Shown here piece by piece: positions 38,387 through 47,428 of a stretch of 64,000 nt of DNA (the first letter of the stretch is position 1; each line of letters starts with the position of its first letter). Below the pieces are notes generated by a model. The model searched no databases, was not told the DNA's origin, and was given only the letters and a program-made list of their open reading frames with translations. The stretch is from Bacillus sp. AFS006103 (lineage in GTDB: Bacteria; Bacillota; Bacilli; Bacillales; Cytobacillaceae): contig NTXX01000001.1 in NCBI GenBank assembly GCA_002559145.1, positions 110,709 through 174,708 of the forward strand, in the 5' to 3' direction. Position numbers and translations under genes: made by a program.

Positions 38387-39316
38387 TTAATAAACTGTTT
38401 CTTTGAAATAGAAACCTGTATCTAATGAACGATTTGCTGGCTGAATTTCTTCAATAGCTGCTAATAGATCGTCCTTTTTATCTTCATATGCGTCCGGATC
38501 TTCGCTAAACAAATCAATTGCTTCACGGTAAGCCTTTGTTACGGCAAGAATATATTCTGAGCTTTTTAAGATTCCGTCAATTTTAAACGAGTCAACACCC
38601 GCTTCTAACATCTCTTGTAGTTCATCAATGATACAAATATCATTTGGGCTCATAATATGTGTGCCGTTTTCGTCTTCAAAAATTGGATATTTATTTTCCC
38701 GTTCTTTATCATGCAGGAACATTTTTTCTTTCATCGAACGATTTTCAATTTCCATTACTTTCCCTTGATACTCATAATAATTCCCTAACAGCGAGCGTTT
38801 CGATTGGAACATACAGCTCATGCCGTGTACCTGCACTTCAATTTCCACTTCCGCATTTTCTTTCATTTCTACGATAGCATCCATATTTATTTCTCGTGCT
38901 AACACAGCTCGTTTCGCACCTTTTCTGCCCCAATAGTTGCAAGTAAACCAGTTAGTTCCAGTTGTTTCTGTACTCCAGTGCAGTTTCATGTCAGGTGCTA
39001 CTTCTCTTGCGGTCATTAAGACGGCAGGATCGCCGAATATAATCGCATCCGCTTTTGCCGCTGATACAAATTGAATATAATCGCTGAGCTCTTCAATTTT
39101 CTCATTATGAAAAATTGCATTCATTGCAACATAAACTTTTTTGCCTTTTGAGTGTGCTAGATCAATTGCTTTTTGGACATCTTCTCGGGTAAACTCTCCT
39201 GCAAGTCGTAAGCCAAACCGCTGTTCACCAACTACAAATGCGTCAGCACCCGCTTCAGATAATGGCAAGATGTCATTGATAGTTACTGGTGTTACAAGTA
39301 ATTCAGGCTTTTTCAT
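38387..39316 (-). CDS. trhP1: TrhP1, tRNA U34 hydroxylation protein (peptidase U32 family)
   Basis: Partner of TrhP2 (YrrN in B. subtilis). The 309-residue protein has the U32 fold (GADAFVVGEQRFGLRL; EVQVHGMSCMFQSKRSLL) but lacks the GGCCQSC cysteine cluster of TrhP2, as is usual for this shorter member. Its ATG start overlaps the trmR stop by 4 bp, so translation is coupled. Product order trmR-trhP1-trhP2 covers hydroxylation and methylation of U34. Confidence 0.92.
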   Translation of the reverse strand: MKKPELLVTPVTINDILPLSEAGADAFVVGEQRFGLRLAGEFTREDVQKAIDLAHSKGKKVYVAMNAIFHNEKIEELSDYIQFVSAAKADAIIFGDPAVLMTAREVAPDMKLHWSTETTGTNWFTCNYWGRKGAKRAVLAREINMDAIVEMKENAEVEIEVQVHGMSCMFQSKRSLLGNYYEYQGKVMEIENRSMKEKMFLHDKERENKYPIFEDENGTHIMSPNDICIIDELQEMLEAGVDSFKIDGILKSSEYILAVTKAYREAIDLFSEDPDAYEDKKDDLLAAIEEIQPANRSLDTGFYFKETVY

Positions 39317-39963
39317 ATCCTCTCACCTCTTCGTTTACTTATCGCAACCCCATCCCCAACGGGTAGAATGACAGAGTTAAAACCTGGATGATTTAATAGC
39401 CAATGGTTAAATTCATCAATCTTTTTAACGAGATTACGGATTCTTTTTGATTCAATTACGGGTTCAGCGACAAGGCCTTTAAATAAAACATTATCAGTAA
39501 TAATCATTCCATCAGTTGTTAAATATTTTGAATAGATTTCAAAAAACTTTTTATACTGACCTTTTGCTGCATCAATAAAAATCGCATCAAACGGGGCATG
39601 TCCACTTACGGCTTCCTCAACTTCTAGTGCATCCCCTTTGATCAACGTGATCTGATTCCTATGTTCAGAACGGCTGATAAACTGTTCAGCCACATCTATA
39701 CGTTCCATATCGCGCTCGATTGTAATGATTTGTGCATTTGGGAGCGCCTCTGCCATTCGTAAAGCAGAGTAACCAATCGCGGTTCCTACCTCAAGTATTT
39801 TCTCTGATTCGTGAATTCGTAATAATTGCAGCATGGTTTCTATGCCTGCCAGCTCCATAATAGGAACATTATGAACACTTGCGTAATTCTCCATTTCTGT
39901 TATCAATGGATTACGGTCCGAAATCAAACCTTCAATATAAGAATGCAGCTTCGCATTTAACAA
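39313..39963 (-). CDS. trmR: TrmR, tRNA 5-hydroxyuridine methyltransferase
   Basis: SAM-dependent O-methyltransferase (YrrM) that turns ho5U34 into 5-methoxyuridine in B. subtilis. The 216-residue protein has the SAM motif ILEVGTAIGYSALRMAEAL, the metal-binding DAIFIDAAKGQYKKFF and DNVLFKGLV. I place the start at the TTG at 39963, 8 nt after GAGGTG, giving a length equal to the B. subtilis protein; upstream codons overlap the GAGGTG site. It heads the trhP1-trhP2-udk-greA gene run. Confidence 0.93.
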   Translation of the reverse strand: MLNAKLHSYIEGLISDRNPLITEMENYASVHNVPIMELAGIETMLQLLRIHESEKILEVGTAIGYSALRMAEALPNAQIITIERDMERIDVAEQFISRSEHRNQITLIKGDALEVEEAVSGHAPFDAIFIDAAKGQYKKFFEIYSKYLTTDGMIITDNVLFKGLVAEPVIESKRIRNLVKKIDEFNHWLLNHPGFNSVILPVGDGVAISKRRGERI

Positions 39964-40065
39964 GCTGCCCTCACCTCTATCCCTATTAAGAATTGTGTAA
40001 GCAACGCACAATTCACTAAGTCAAATACTTTTTATTATCTCTATAGATCATACTATTTAGACATG

Positions 40066-40187
40066 AAAAAATAGCGTTCACAGTAATCTTTGGCATTGAC
40101 GGTTAAAATCCGACATAATGCGTTGCAGGCAGCTGCGGCCAGGTTACCTTACTGTGAGTTACGCTATAGAACAATTTATTAAAACAC
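40066..40187 (-). ncRNA. Candidate structured small RNA between mltG and trmR
   Basis: On the minus strand, CGCTAT...TTACTGTG (40071-40086 on the plus strand) pairs with CACAGTAA...ATAGCG (40149-40167 on the plus strand): an 8-bp and a 6-bp helix separated by an internal loop. Inside are a GCATT/AATGC hairpin with CGG/CCG, and a GGCCGCAGCTGCC region. The outer helix is followed by a run of six T residues, as in an intrinsic terminator. A promoter-like sequence lies at 40195-40224. I do not recognise an Rfam family. It could instead be the 5' leader of trmR. Confidence 0.6.
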
Positions 40188-40194
40188 TTGAACT

Positions 40195-40224
40195 ATTTTA
40201 TCATAAATCACTCTTAGATTTCAA
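40195..40224 (-). promoter_or_regulatory. Promoter-like sequence ahead of the candidate RNA
   Basis: On the minus strand, -35 TTGAAA (40219-40224), an 18-bp spacer and -10 TAAAAT (40195-40200). Predicted start near 40187, directly before the folded region. Confidence 0.5.
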
Positions 40225-40260
40225 TAGAAAAACGGAGGAATGCTCACATTTCCCCCGTTA
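40225..40260 (-). terminator. Terminator after mltG
   Basis: On the minus strand AACGGGGGAAAT (5') pairs with ATTCCTCCGTT (40231-40241 on the plus strand) with G-U pairs, followed by TTTCTATT. It lies 5 bp after the mltG stop and separates mltG from the candidate RNA. Confidence 0.7.
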
Positions 40261-40264
40261 AGTA

Positions 40265-41389
40265 TTATTTTTTACTGGTAATATGCTTTGCTTTTTCCTT
40301 ATTATGCTCTTCCAATGTTTTTGTAAAAATAACATCACCATCCGATGTAGCTAGGAAATAGTAATAATCAGTTTTCTCTGGCTCAAGTGATGCTTCAATC
40401 GAAGCTTTTCCTGAATTGGCGATGGGTCCTGGTGGAAGACCAGTATTTTTATAAGTGTTATAGGGTGAATCAACTTCTAAATCCTCATATAATACCCTCT
40501 CTTTGTGTTTCCCTTGTGCATAGAGGACGGTTGGATCGGTTTGGAGCATCATCCCTTTTTTCATCCGATTGTAAAAAACACTCGCAATCGTTTTACGATC
40601 AGCCTTTTCAGTCGCTTCCTCTTCAACCAAGGAGGCCATTGTTAACAATTGATGGACGGAAAGGTTTTTCTTCTTACTTTCTTCTGAATAAGCTAATACA
40701 ACTTTTCGTGTTTGATTTAACATGGCAGTAACCATTTCCTCAACAGAGGGATTCTGTTTATAAAAAGGATAGGTTGCCGGGTATAAATAACCTTCTAGAG
40801 GATATTTTACTGATGAATTTAAGATTTCCTCTGTTAATATATCTGGATATTTAGCCATAAGGGTTTTAATAAATTCGATGTTGTTTAATTTATTAAGAAC
40901 ATCTTCTTGTTTTTGTTTTGTTGCTTTCGCCATCATCGCTGCAATTTCTTCGAGTTGCTTTCCTTCAGGAATGGTAAGTTTGAAACTAGCTTTTGCCATT
41001 ACCTTACCCGTTTTCAAACGGCTTACGATTTCAGGAACATCCATAGAAGGGCTTAATTGATACTCCCCTGCCATAAACCCGGCTTCATTCTTTAGTTTTA
41101 CATAATATTTAAATACTTTGGCACTTTTTATAATGCCATGTGATTGTAATGTTTCACCAATCCCTGTCACTGATGAGCCTATCGGTATATCCACTTTTTT
41201 TAGAGTCTTACTTTCTGCATCAACAGGTTTGAGGGCTGAATCTATGTACAAATATCCACCACCACTAATTAAGACGATTAATAATAGCAATAAAATTGAA
41301 ATAACTAAAACAATCTTTCTGACAACTTTTGCTTCACTTTGATGTTCAAGCATTTTTTTACGAATTACATCTTTTTTGTCTGTTGTCAT
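40265..41389 (-). CDS. mltG: Endolytic murein transglycosylase MltG (YceG family)
   Basis: Membrane-anchored lytic transglycosylase that cuts nascent glycan strands. The 374-residue protein has a short basic cytoplasmic segment, one transmembrane helix (about 24-48), a LysM-like domain (VDIPIGSSVTGIGETLQ) and the YceG catalytic domain with the conserved Glu in MASLVEEEAT and the LQTDPTVLYA block. I start at the ATG at 41389, close behind GGGGGAG. YrrL in B. subtilis. Confidence 0.94.
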   Translation of the reverse strand: MTTDKKDVIRKKMLEHQSEAKVVRKIVLVISILLLLLIVLISGGGYLYIDSALKPVDAESKTLKKVDIPIGSSVTGIGETLQSHGIIKSAKVFKYYVKLKNEAGFMAGEYQLSPSMDVPEIVSRLKTGKVMAKASFKLTIPEGKQLEEIAAMMAKATKQKQEDVLNKLNNIEFIKTLMAKYPDILTEEILNSSVKYPLEGYLYPATYPFYKQNPSVEEMVTAMLNQTRKVVLAYSEESKKKNLSVHQLLTMASLVEEEATEKADRKTIASVFYNRMKKGMMLQTDPTVLYAQGKHKERVLYEDLEVDSPYNTYKNTGLPPGPIANSGKASIEASLEPEKTDYYYFLATSDGDVIFTKTLEEHNKEKAKHITSKK

Positions 41390-41543
41390 TTGACTCCCCC
41401 TTCCCAAACGACCAATGGGACTCTCTTGTTTTGTAAACTACTAAATACATAAGATAAAAAAAATATACATCTTAATTATTTCAGCACATAGTACGAAAAA
41501 TGTCAATTTATCAATAGATTTGTCGGATTTATTGAGTCAACTA

Positions 41544-41579
41544 CACAAAAAAACCGGCCATTTAAAATCAGCCGGTTTC
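41544..41579 (-). terminator. Terminator after yrzB
   Basis: AAACCGGC (41551-41558) pairs with GCCGGTTT (41571-41578); a run of seven T follows on the minus strand. It ends the yrzL-ruvX-yrzB transcript. The rest of the gap 41390-41584 is AT-rich with no recognisable element. Confidence 0.9.
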
Positions 41580-41584
41580 ATGTT

Positions 41585-41899
41585 TTATTCTTCTTCTGCT
41601 TCTTGATCTTCATTGAAGGTATTGAACACTTCTTCAATCATGTCCCATTCCTCGTCCGTTTCAATCTGCATTAACGGGCCATATCCGCCGTCTTCTGTAG
41701 GAATATAGGCATAGACATGAATATCTACATCTTCTTCTTCATCATCAAAAGATCCTACGGGATAAAAAAATACATAAGATTTTTCGAATTCATCGGAATC
41801 GAAAGTAAAAAGTACTTCATGTAATTGTTCGTTACCATTTTCATCTACTAGGGTAATAAATTGTTCTTCATCATGTTCTGTTTCGTGATTGTGTGCCAT
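41585..41899 (-). CDS. yrzB: DUF1292 family protein YrzB
   Basis: A 104-residue, strongly acidic protein (many Asp/Glu; [29 protein letters not shown], ending EDQEAEEE). It is the conserved third gene of the yrzL-ruvX-yrzB group in Firmicutes. Function unknown. Confidence 0.92.
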   Translation of the reverse strand: MAHNHETEHDEEQFITLVDENGNEQLHEVLFTFDSDEFEKSYVFFYPVGSFDDEEEDVDIHVYAYIPTEDGGYGPLMQIETDEEWDMIEEVFNTFNEDQEAEEE

Positions 41900-41911
41900 T
41901 CTTTCACCTCA

Positions 41912-42328
41912 TTAATTTTTGCTATCCAGATAGCCTTGCAGAATCATCACTGCAGCCATCTTATCAATTACTTTCTTTCGTTTTTTTCGACTTACATCAG
42001 CCTCAAGTAACACGCGCTCAGCTGCCATTGTTGTTAGACGCTCATCCCAAAGTACAGTTGGTACCGCAAATTGATTTTCAATTTCTCTTGCAAATTGCAT
42101 ACTCGCTTCCGCACGTGGTCCAATCGTCCCGTTCATGTTCTTAGGCAGACCGATGACAACCGTATCTACTTGATACTCTTTTATTAATTGACCAATTTCC
42201 TCAAAACCAAACACACTTTTTTCTTCATTGATTTTGAGAGTCGTGAGGCCCTGGGCAGTCCAGCCAAATTCATCGCTTAACGCAACGCCGACTGTCTTAG
42301 TGCCTACATCTAAACCCAATACGCGCAT
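41912..42328 (-). CDS. ruvX: Putative Holliday junction resolvase RuvX/YqgF
   Basis: RNase H-fold nuclease family acting in pre-16S rRNA 5' maturation and possibly recombination. The 138-residue protein has the first acidic residue in [16 protein letters not shown], the conserved [14 protein letters not shown], and [15 protein letters not shown]. It lies 3 bp after yrzL and 12 bp before yrzB. YrrK in B. subtilis. Confidence 0.95.
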   Translation of the reverse strand: MRVLGLDVGTKTVGVALSDEFGWTAQGLTTLKINEEKSVFGFEEIGQLIKEYQVDTVVIGLPKNMNGTIGPRAEASMQFAREIENQFAVPTVLWDERLTTMAAERVLLEADVSRKKRKKVIDKMAAVMILQGYLDSKN

Positions 42329-42331
42329 TCA

Positions 42332-42598
42332 TTAACCCTCTCGCTGTTGTTTAAGATAGGATTTAACCAATTCCTCAATAATTTCATCACGTTCAAGCTT
42401 GCGAATTATATTGCGGGCATCACGATGACGTGGAATATAGGCAGGATCCCCCGATAAAAGATAACCAACAATTTGGTTGATCGGATTATAGCCCTTTTCC
42501 TGCAAAGCTTCATACACTTGAAGAAGAACATCATTTATATCGTGTTCAAATGGTTCTTCAGGAAAATTAAATCGCATCGTTTTGTCAAATGAGCTCAT
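42332..42598 (-). CDS. yrzL: IreB-family regulatory phosphoprotein YrzL
   Basis: An 88-residue protein (UPF0297/DUF965) whose Enterococcus homologue IreB is phosphorylated by the PASTA kinase IreK. Conserved core: [49 protein letters not shown]. The ATG at 42598 follows GAGGTG by 6 nt and gives the usual [10 protein letters not shown]-terminus. It heads the yrzL-ruvX-yrzB operon. Confidence 0.94.
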   Translation of the reverse strand: MSSFDKTMRFNFPEEPFEHDINDVLLQVYEALQEKGYNPINQIVGYLLSGDPAYIPRHRDARNIIRKLERDEIIEELVKSYLKQQREG

Positions 42599-42670
42599 TG
42601 CATGCACCTCGCTTTTTATTTGAGGAAAATTATACTAATTAACTTCATTTTACACTACTTTGTCCTATTA

Positions 42671-45307
42671 TCAAATGGATTTTACCCATTCCTCTACGAA
42701 CTGAAGCGCAGCTTCCAACTTTTCAGGATCTTTACCGCCAGCCTGAGCCATGTCAGGACGACCGCCGCCGCCGCCGCCGCAACGAGAAGCGACTTCTTTG
42801 ATTAACTTGCCTGCATGATACCCTTTTTCAATCAAATCCTTGGTAACTGCTGCAATTAAATTAACCTTACCTTCATGGGCGCTACCTAGAACAATCACAA
42901 CAGAGCCCAGTTTTTGCTTCAAATCATCTGCCATATTTCTCAGGTTAGTCATATCAGCACCTTGAACATTTGCTGCCAGCACTGTTACTCCATCAATTTC
43001 TTTCACCTTTGATACGAGGTTTCCAGCTTCGATATTTCCAAGCTTCGTTGCAAGCGATTCGTTTTCTCTGTGAAGTTGTTTGATTTCGAGCATTAAACTA
43101 TCAATTCGGTTAACAATTTCTTTAGGACTGGTTTTTAGTTTTTCAGCAGCATCCTTTAATAAGGTCACCTGCTCATTTAATGACTTATAGGCCGATTCAC
43201 CTGTCACGGCTTCAATCCTTCTCGTACCGGCACCAATTCCGCCTTCAGAGATAATTTTAAATAACCCAATCACAGATGTATTCGGAACATGACAGCCTCC
43301 GCAAAGTTCAAGGCTGTAATCGCCAACTCTTACAACACGGACAATATCACCATATTTTTCACCAAAAAGAGCCATTGCTCCCATTGCTTTTGCTTCAGCA
43401 ATTGGCTTTAAACTGATATTGAGCTCAATATTTCTCCAAATCTTTTCATTGACGATTTTTTCAACTTGTTCAAGCTCTTCTGGTTTAATTTGACCAAAAT
43501 GCGAAAAGTCAAAGCGGAGACGATCTGGTTCAACTAGTGAACCCGCTTGATTTACATGTTCGCCAAGAACATCTTTTAATGCTTGGTGTAACAAATGGGT
43601 CGCTGTATGATTTTTAATAACCTTGACACGGTTCTCCGCATCAACTTCAGCCTTCACCTTGTCGTTTGTCTTTAATGTTCCCGCTTTAACAATGACTTGG
43701 TGAAGGTTTTGACCATTTGGTGCTTTTTGAACGTCCTTAACAATGACGCTCGTTCCAACACCTTCGATTGACCCACGGTCAGCAATTTGTCCGCCGCTCT
43801 CTGCATAGAAAGGTGTCACATCTAATATTAATTGGACTTCCTCACCAGTTGATGCCGCATCTACAAGTTCGCCATTTTTAATAATAGCTGCCACAGTAGA
43901 ATTAGTATGAAGTTCGTCGTAGCCAACGAATTTACTTTCGACCTTCACATCTCGAAGGACTCCGCCTTGAACCTGCATGGAATCGACATCCTGTCTTGCG
44001 GCCCGGGCACGTTCACGCTGCTGCTCCATTTCTACCTCAAAGCCGGCATGGTCCACTTTCATTCCTTCTTCTTCAGCGTATTCCTCCGTTAATTCAACAG
44101 GGAATCCGTATGTGTCATAAAGTCGGAAAATATCAGCACCTGTAATGGTATCACTGCCCATTTCTTTTTCCTTTTTAATCACATTACCAAGAATCGCTAG
44201 GCCTTCATGAAGGGTTTCATGGAAGCGTTCTTCCTCACTTTTGATCACTTTTTGAATAAAATCGGTTTTGTCCTTTACTTCTGGATAGAAATCGTCCATA
44301 ATTTCGCCTACAACTGGCACGAGTTCATACATGAATGGACGGTTAATATTAATTTGTTTGGCATACCGAACAGCTCTGCGAAGGAGACGGCGAAGCACAT
44401 ATCCGCGGCCTTCGTTTGATGGGAGTGCTCCATCGCCAACAGCAAAGGCAACGGTACGAATATGGTCAGCAATGACTTTAAAAGCCACATCTGTTTCTTT
44501 GTTCTGACCGTATTTCTCACCGGAAATTTCTTCTGTTGCGCGAATGATCGGGATAAATAAATCTGTATCAAAATTGGTAGGGACATTTTGAACAACCGAA
44601 GCCATCCGTTCCAATCCCATTCCGGTATCTATATTTTTCTTTGGCAGCGGTGTATAGGTGCCATCTGGATTATGATTGAATTGAGAAAACACTAGGTTCC
44701 AAACTTCAAGATAACGGTCATTTTCACCACCAGGATAAAGCTCAGGGTCTGTTGGGTCGTTACCATACTCTGGTCCGCGATCATAGAAAATTTCTGTATT
44801 CGGACCGCTTGGACCTTCCCCTATATCCCAGAAGTTCCCTTCTAGACGAATAATACGTTCTTCAGGGAGACCGATGGTGTTATGCCAAATATCATAAGCC
44901 TCATTGTCCTCGGGATGGATGGTAACCGAAAGAAGTTCAGGATCCCAGCCAATCCATTTTTCAGACGTTAAGAATTCCCATGCCCACTCAATCGCTTCCA
45001 CTTTAAAATATTCACCAATCGAGAAGTTACCAAGCATTTCAAAGAATGTATGGTGACGAGCTGTTTTCCCGACATTTTCAATATCATTGGTTCTGATGGA
45101 TTTCTGTGCATTGGTAATTCTCGGATTTTCGGGAACCACTCGTCCATCAAAATATTTCTTTAAGGTTGCCACCCCACTGTTGATCCATAATAGTGATGGA
45201 TCATCATGTGGTACTAGTGATGCACTTGGTTCAATCGTATGACCCTTTTCTTTACTAAAAAACTCTAAAAACATCGAACGAATTTGTGAACCTGTTAAAT
45301 TTTTCAT
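42671..45307 (-). CDS. alaS: Alanyl-tRNA synthetase
   Basis: Charges tRNA-Ala and edits mischarged Ser/Gly. At 878 residues it is full length: class II catalytic core (about 1-240), tRNA-recognition domain, editing domain with zinc ligands ([11 protein letters not shown] near 566; CGGCHV near 667), coiled coil (about 715-760), and C-Ala domain ending in [16 protein letters not shown]. The six-glycine run is encoded by a GCC/GGC-rich stretch near 42760-42780 and is normal for the family. A T-box leader controls it. Confidence 0.98.
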   Translation of the reverse strand: MKNLTGSQIRSMFLEFFSKEKGHTIEPSASLVPHDDPSLLWINSGVATLKKYFDGRVVPENPRITNAQKSIRTNDIENVGKTARHHTFFEMLGNFSIGEYFKVEAIEWAWEFLTSEKWIGWDPELLSVTIHPEDNEAYDIWHNTIGLPEERIIRLEGNFWDIGEGPSGPNTEIFYDRGPEYGNDPTDPELYPGGENDRYLEVWNLVFSQFNHNPDGTYTPLPKKNIDTGMGLERMASVVQNVPTNFDTDLFIPIIRATEEISGEKYGQNKETDVAFKVIADHIRTVAFAVGDGALPSNEGRGYVLRRLLRRAVRYAKQININRPFMYELVPVVGEIMDDFYPEVKDKTDFIQKVIKSEEERFHETLHEGLAILGNVIKKEKEMGSDTITGADIFRLYDTYGFPVELTEEYAEEEGMKVDHAGFEVEMEQQRERARAARQDVDSMQVQGGVLRDVKVESKFVGYDELHTNSTVAAIIKNGELVDAASTGEEVQLILDVTPFYAESGGQIADRGSIEGVGTSVIVKDVQKAPNGQNLHQVIVKAGTLKTNDKVKAEVDAENRVKVIKNHTATHLLHQALKDVLGEHVNQAGSLVEPDRLRFDFSHFGQIKPEELEQVEKIVNEKIWRNIELNISLKPIAEAKAMGAMALFGEKYGDIVRVVRVGDYSLELCGGCHVPNTSVIGLFKIISEGGIGAGTRRIEAVTGESAYKSLNEQVTLLKDAAEKLKTSPKEIVNRIDSLMLEIKQLHRENESLATKLGNIEAGNLVSKVKEIDGVTVLAANVQGADMTNLRNMADDLKQKLGSVVIVLGSAHEGKVNLIAAVTKDLIEKGYHAGKLIKEVASRCGGGGGGRPDMAQAGGKDPEKLEAALQFVEEWVKSI

Positions 45308-45344
45308 TGTATTAGACCTCCCTTATTTATGTAAAAAAGCATAC

Positions 45345-45606
45345 AAAAAAGCCCTCATCCCAAAAAACAGGGACGAGAGCTTGTCTCGCGGTACCACCCT
45401 GATTACGGATACAAAAATATATCCATCTCTCATTAATCCCTTAACGCAGGCATACGGCAGTGGTTAGCTGCACTCCAGATTAGCTTTCTGCCGTCCTTCA
45501 TCTAGAGCTTCTTTCAGCCAGGGAAGCTCCTCTCTTATACGCACAAGCGTTACAGATGGTCTACAACATACTTAATCCTTCAACATTTTCATACAAATAT
45601 TCTATA
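45345..45606 (-). promoter_or_regulatory. T-box riboswitch of alaS
   Basis: tRNA-sensing leader. The T-box antiterminator sequence AGGGTGGTACCGCGA occupies 45386-45400. The competing terminator (GCTCTCGTCCC / GGGATGAGGGC, then six T) covers 45345-45380. In stem I an AGTA S-turn and AGAGAG motif are visible. The specifier loop has GAAA followed by GCU (45482-45484), flanked by a GATT/AATC helix, so the specifier is probably Ala codon GCU. Uncharged tRNA-Ala would allow transcription of alaS. Confidence 0.93.
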
Positions 45607-45612
45607 TTACGA

Positions 45613-45641
45613 ATTATAGCCACCTTAAAAAAGTTTGTCAA
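45613..45641 (-). promoter_or_regulatory. Consensus SigA promoter of the alaS T-box transcript
   Basis: On the minus strand, -35 TTGACA (45636-45641), a 17-bp spacer and -10 TATAAT (45613-45618): both boxes match consensus fully. It directly abuts the yrrI stop codon. Start predicted near 45606. Confidence 0.9.
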
Positions 45642-46721
45642 TTAATCTTCAACTAAAGTAGGGGGGTCTTTTGCTTTCCGTCGGATAAAATGACTTTTCG
45701 CGTGAACAATCGCAACTTTTATCACCACAAGGACTGGAACAGCTAAAATAAGTCCCAGGATTCCACCAACTTCTCCCCCAGCAGTTAACGCAATCATAAT
45801 AATTAACGGGTGCATATGAAGGCTTTTTCCAACAATTAAGGGAGACAAGATGTTTCCCTCTAAAAATTGAAGGCCAAAAACAATGACTAAGGTAATAACT
45901 ACTAATTTTACTGACGAAGTGGCTGCGATGATTACTGCTGGTACTGCCCCAATAATCGGACCAAAATAGGGAATGACATTGGTGATCCCTACGATAAGGC
46001 CTAGTATCAACGGGTACTTTAAATGGAATAACCAAAACAGAAGTGCAGAAACACTGCCAATGATGATACAGACCAGAAGTTGTCCCCTAATATAGCTCCC
46101 TAGGGATTCATCCACATCTTTTAAGAAGAGGGTCCCTTTTTTTCGCCATTCTTTCGGTGTTATATACCAAAATGTTCGTTTAATCAATGGAAAATCCTTT
46201 AACATATAAAAGGCAATGAAGGGAACGATCATCAGGATTAATGCTGAATTTAGAAGCTTCATTAATAGATTGACGATAACTGTCAAGAGGGAATCCAACT
46301 TTTCTTCAAAGGCATCAATTCCATCATCTATTTTTGTTTGCAAACCGTCAGGCCATTCTCTCGTATTTGTTTCAAGCTTAGTAATCCAACCTTTATATTG
46401 TTCTGCTAAAACGGGGGCACTGTCGGAAAGATCTTTTATTTGGTCAATCATTGCTGGAACCCCTTTATAAAGTCCTAATCCGATTCCTCCAAAAAATAAA
46501 ATATAAATTAGAAAAATGGCTAGCCCCCGATGCATACCCTTTAGATGTAATTTCTCCACAATCGGATGAAGCAAATAGGTTATAAATCCACCAATGGCAA
46601 AGGGGAGCATAATAATAACAACCACCCTGAAGATAGGCAGCCATACAAAACGGATTTTCAGAAAAACATAAATGGCAATTAATAAAAGGAGTATAAAACC
46701 GATGCGGTAATACCATTTCAT
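45642..46721 (-). CDS. yrrI: AI-2E family transporter YrrI
   Basis: Integral membrane protein of 359 residues with about eight hydrophobic helices, typical of the AI-2E/PerM family. Conserved blocks: ITYLLHPIVEKL, ILMIVPFIAFYMLKDFP, GVGIT-like IVGITNVIPYFGPIIGAVPA and GLILAVPVLVVIKV. Substrates differ within the family (AI-2, Na+/H+ exchange), so none can be given. The ATG at 46721 follows GGAG by 6 nt; the upstream GTG overlaps that site. Conserved next to alaS in Bacillus. Confidence 0.9.
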   Translation of the reverse strand: MKWYYRIGFILLLLIAIYVFLKIRFVWLPIFRVVVIIMLPFAIGGFITYLLHPIVEKLHLKGMHRGLAIFLIYILFFGGIGLGLYKGVPAMIDQIKDLSDSAPVLAEQYKGWITKLETNTREWPDGLQTKIDDGIDAFEEKLDSLLTVIVNLLMKLLNSALILMIVPFIAFYMLKDFPLIKRTFWYITPKEWRKKGTLFLKDVDESLGSYIRGQLLVCIIIGSVSALLFWLFHLKYPLILGLIVGITNVIPYFGPIIGAVPAVIIAATSSVKLVVITLVIVFGLQFLEGNILSPLIVGKSLHMHPLIIMIALTAGGEVGGILGLILAVPVLVVIKVAIVHAKSHFIRRKAKDPPTLVED

Positions 46722-46792
46722 TCGAATCTCCACGTTCCATAGCCTCCTTCAGGTTAGTGTTAGAGACACTTGGGTGAATTATACATAGAAAA

Positions 46793-46936
46793 GCGGAAGC
46801 GCCCGTTTAGCGGCGTATGGACTGGAGCGCTCCAACTGAGATAAAGGAAACACGAAGAGCGTTAGCGTTTCGATGTTGACTTATCGTAGGGCGGAGAGCG
46901 AAGTTCACTAGCCGTTGGGCGCTGGAGCTAGACACT
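46793..46936 (-). repeat. Dispersed intergenic repeat, copy A
   Basis: The segment 46843-46933, read on the minus strand, is about 90% identical by eye to 63911-64000 on the plus strand (shared: AGCTCCAGCGCCCAAC, CTAGTG, TTCGCTCTCCGCCCTACG, AAGTCAACATCGAA, GCTCTTCGTGTTTCCTTT). A GC-rich extension with GAGCGCTC continues to 46793. It fills part of the 284-bp gap between yrrI and yrzQ. Confidence 0.85.
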
Positions 46937-46971
46937 AATCTAAGTTCAAAGACTAATGCTTTGCTTATAAT

Positions 46972-47005
46972 AAAAATCCCCCTCAAGTTCGAGGGGGATT
47001 TTGTT
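46972..47005. terminator. Strong bidirectional hairpin before yrrI, after yrzQ
   Basis: AATCCCCCTC (46975-46984) pairs with GAGGGGGATT (46991-47000), with A residues before and T residues after. On the minus strand it directly follows the yrzQ stop. Confidence 0.9.
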
Positions 47006-47140
47006 TTAAAATATCGCACGTTTTACTTTCTTTGTCATTCTTTTCATATTTCGGGCTGACATCATATTATTTCTTGAGGCCACATTATAGGCAGCCATCC
47101 CAGCACCAAAAGCAATCATCGTCGTCATCATTTTATTCAT
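47006..47140 (-). CDS. yrzQ: YrzQ family small protein (DUF3918)
   Basis: A 44-residue protein with a Met/Ala-rich hydrophobic N-terminus (MMTTMIAFGAGMAAYNVA) and a basic C-terminus (NMKRMTKKVKRAIF). It matches the YrzQ/DUF3918 family and its slot between yrrI and yrzR. AAGAGGTG lies 7 nt before the ATG. Function unknown; a peripheral membrane peptide is likely. Confidence 0.85.
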   Translation of the reverse strand: MNKMMTTMIAFGAGMAAYNVASRNNMMSARNMKRMTKKVKRAIF

Positions 47141-47225
47141 TCGTTTCACCTCTTTATTAGACGTTAATTAAGTTTAAACCTATAACTTTGATAACGATCT
47201 AACTCAAGCTTTCCGCTTTTCTATG

Positions 47226-47417
47226 TTAAATGGTGTAACGACGCTCTTCTTCTTCAAACAAATCATCTAAGGAACTTAGTGACCCGTCTTCTTCGACTTG
47301 GTGGGTATTGATTATGCCTTTGTTTACTGAAAGTTCGATAAAGCAACTCCAACAATAATATTGGTTGATACCAATCTTACCGATATCCTTGCTTTGACAA
47401 TTGGGACACTTAAACAT
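47226..47417 (-). CDS. yrzR: Zinc-ribbon small protein YrzR-like
   Basis: A 63-residue protein with two CxxC pairs (FKCPNCQSK and YYCWSCFIE) forming a probable zinc ribbon, followed by an acidic tail (DLFEEEERRYTI). The ATG at 47417 follows GAGGTG by 7 nt. It lies between yrrD and yrzQ, where B. subtilis has yrzR; the gene name rests on this context. Function unknown. Confidence 0.75.
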   Translation of the reverse strand: MFKCPNCQSKDIGKIGINQYYCWSCFIELSVNKGIINTHQVEEDGSLSSLDDLFEEEERRYTI

Positions 47418-47428
47418 GGAAAGACACC

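Noticed and set aside
38387..39316. A secreted collagenase-type U32 peptidase pair
   Set aside because: No signal peptides, and the operon with trmR matches the tRNA hydroxylation proteins TrhP1/TrhP2.
42755..42785. GCC/GGC trinucleotide run as an expandable repeat
   Set aside because: It encodes the normal CGGGGGG glycine run of the AlaRS C-Ala domain.
45460..45470. GCU in the GCAGCTAACC segment as the alaS T-box specifier
   Set aside because: It lies downstream of the GATT/AATC helix that closes the specifier loop; the GCU at 45482-45484 is in the right loop beside GAAA.
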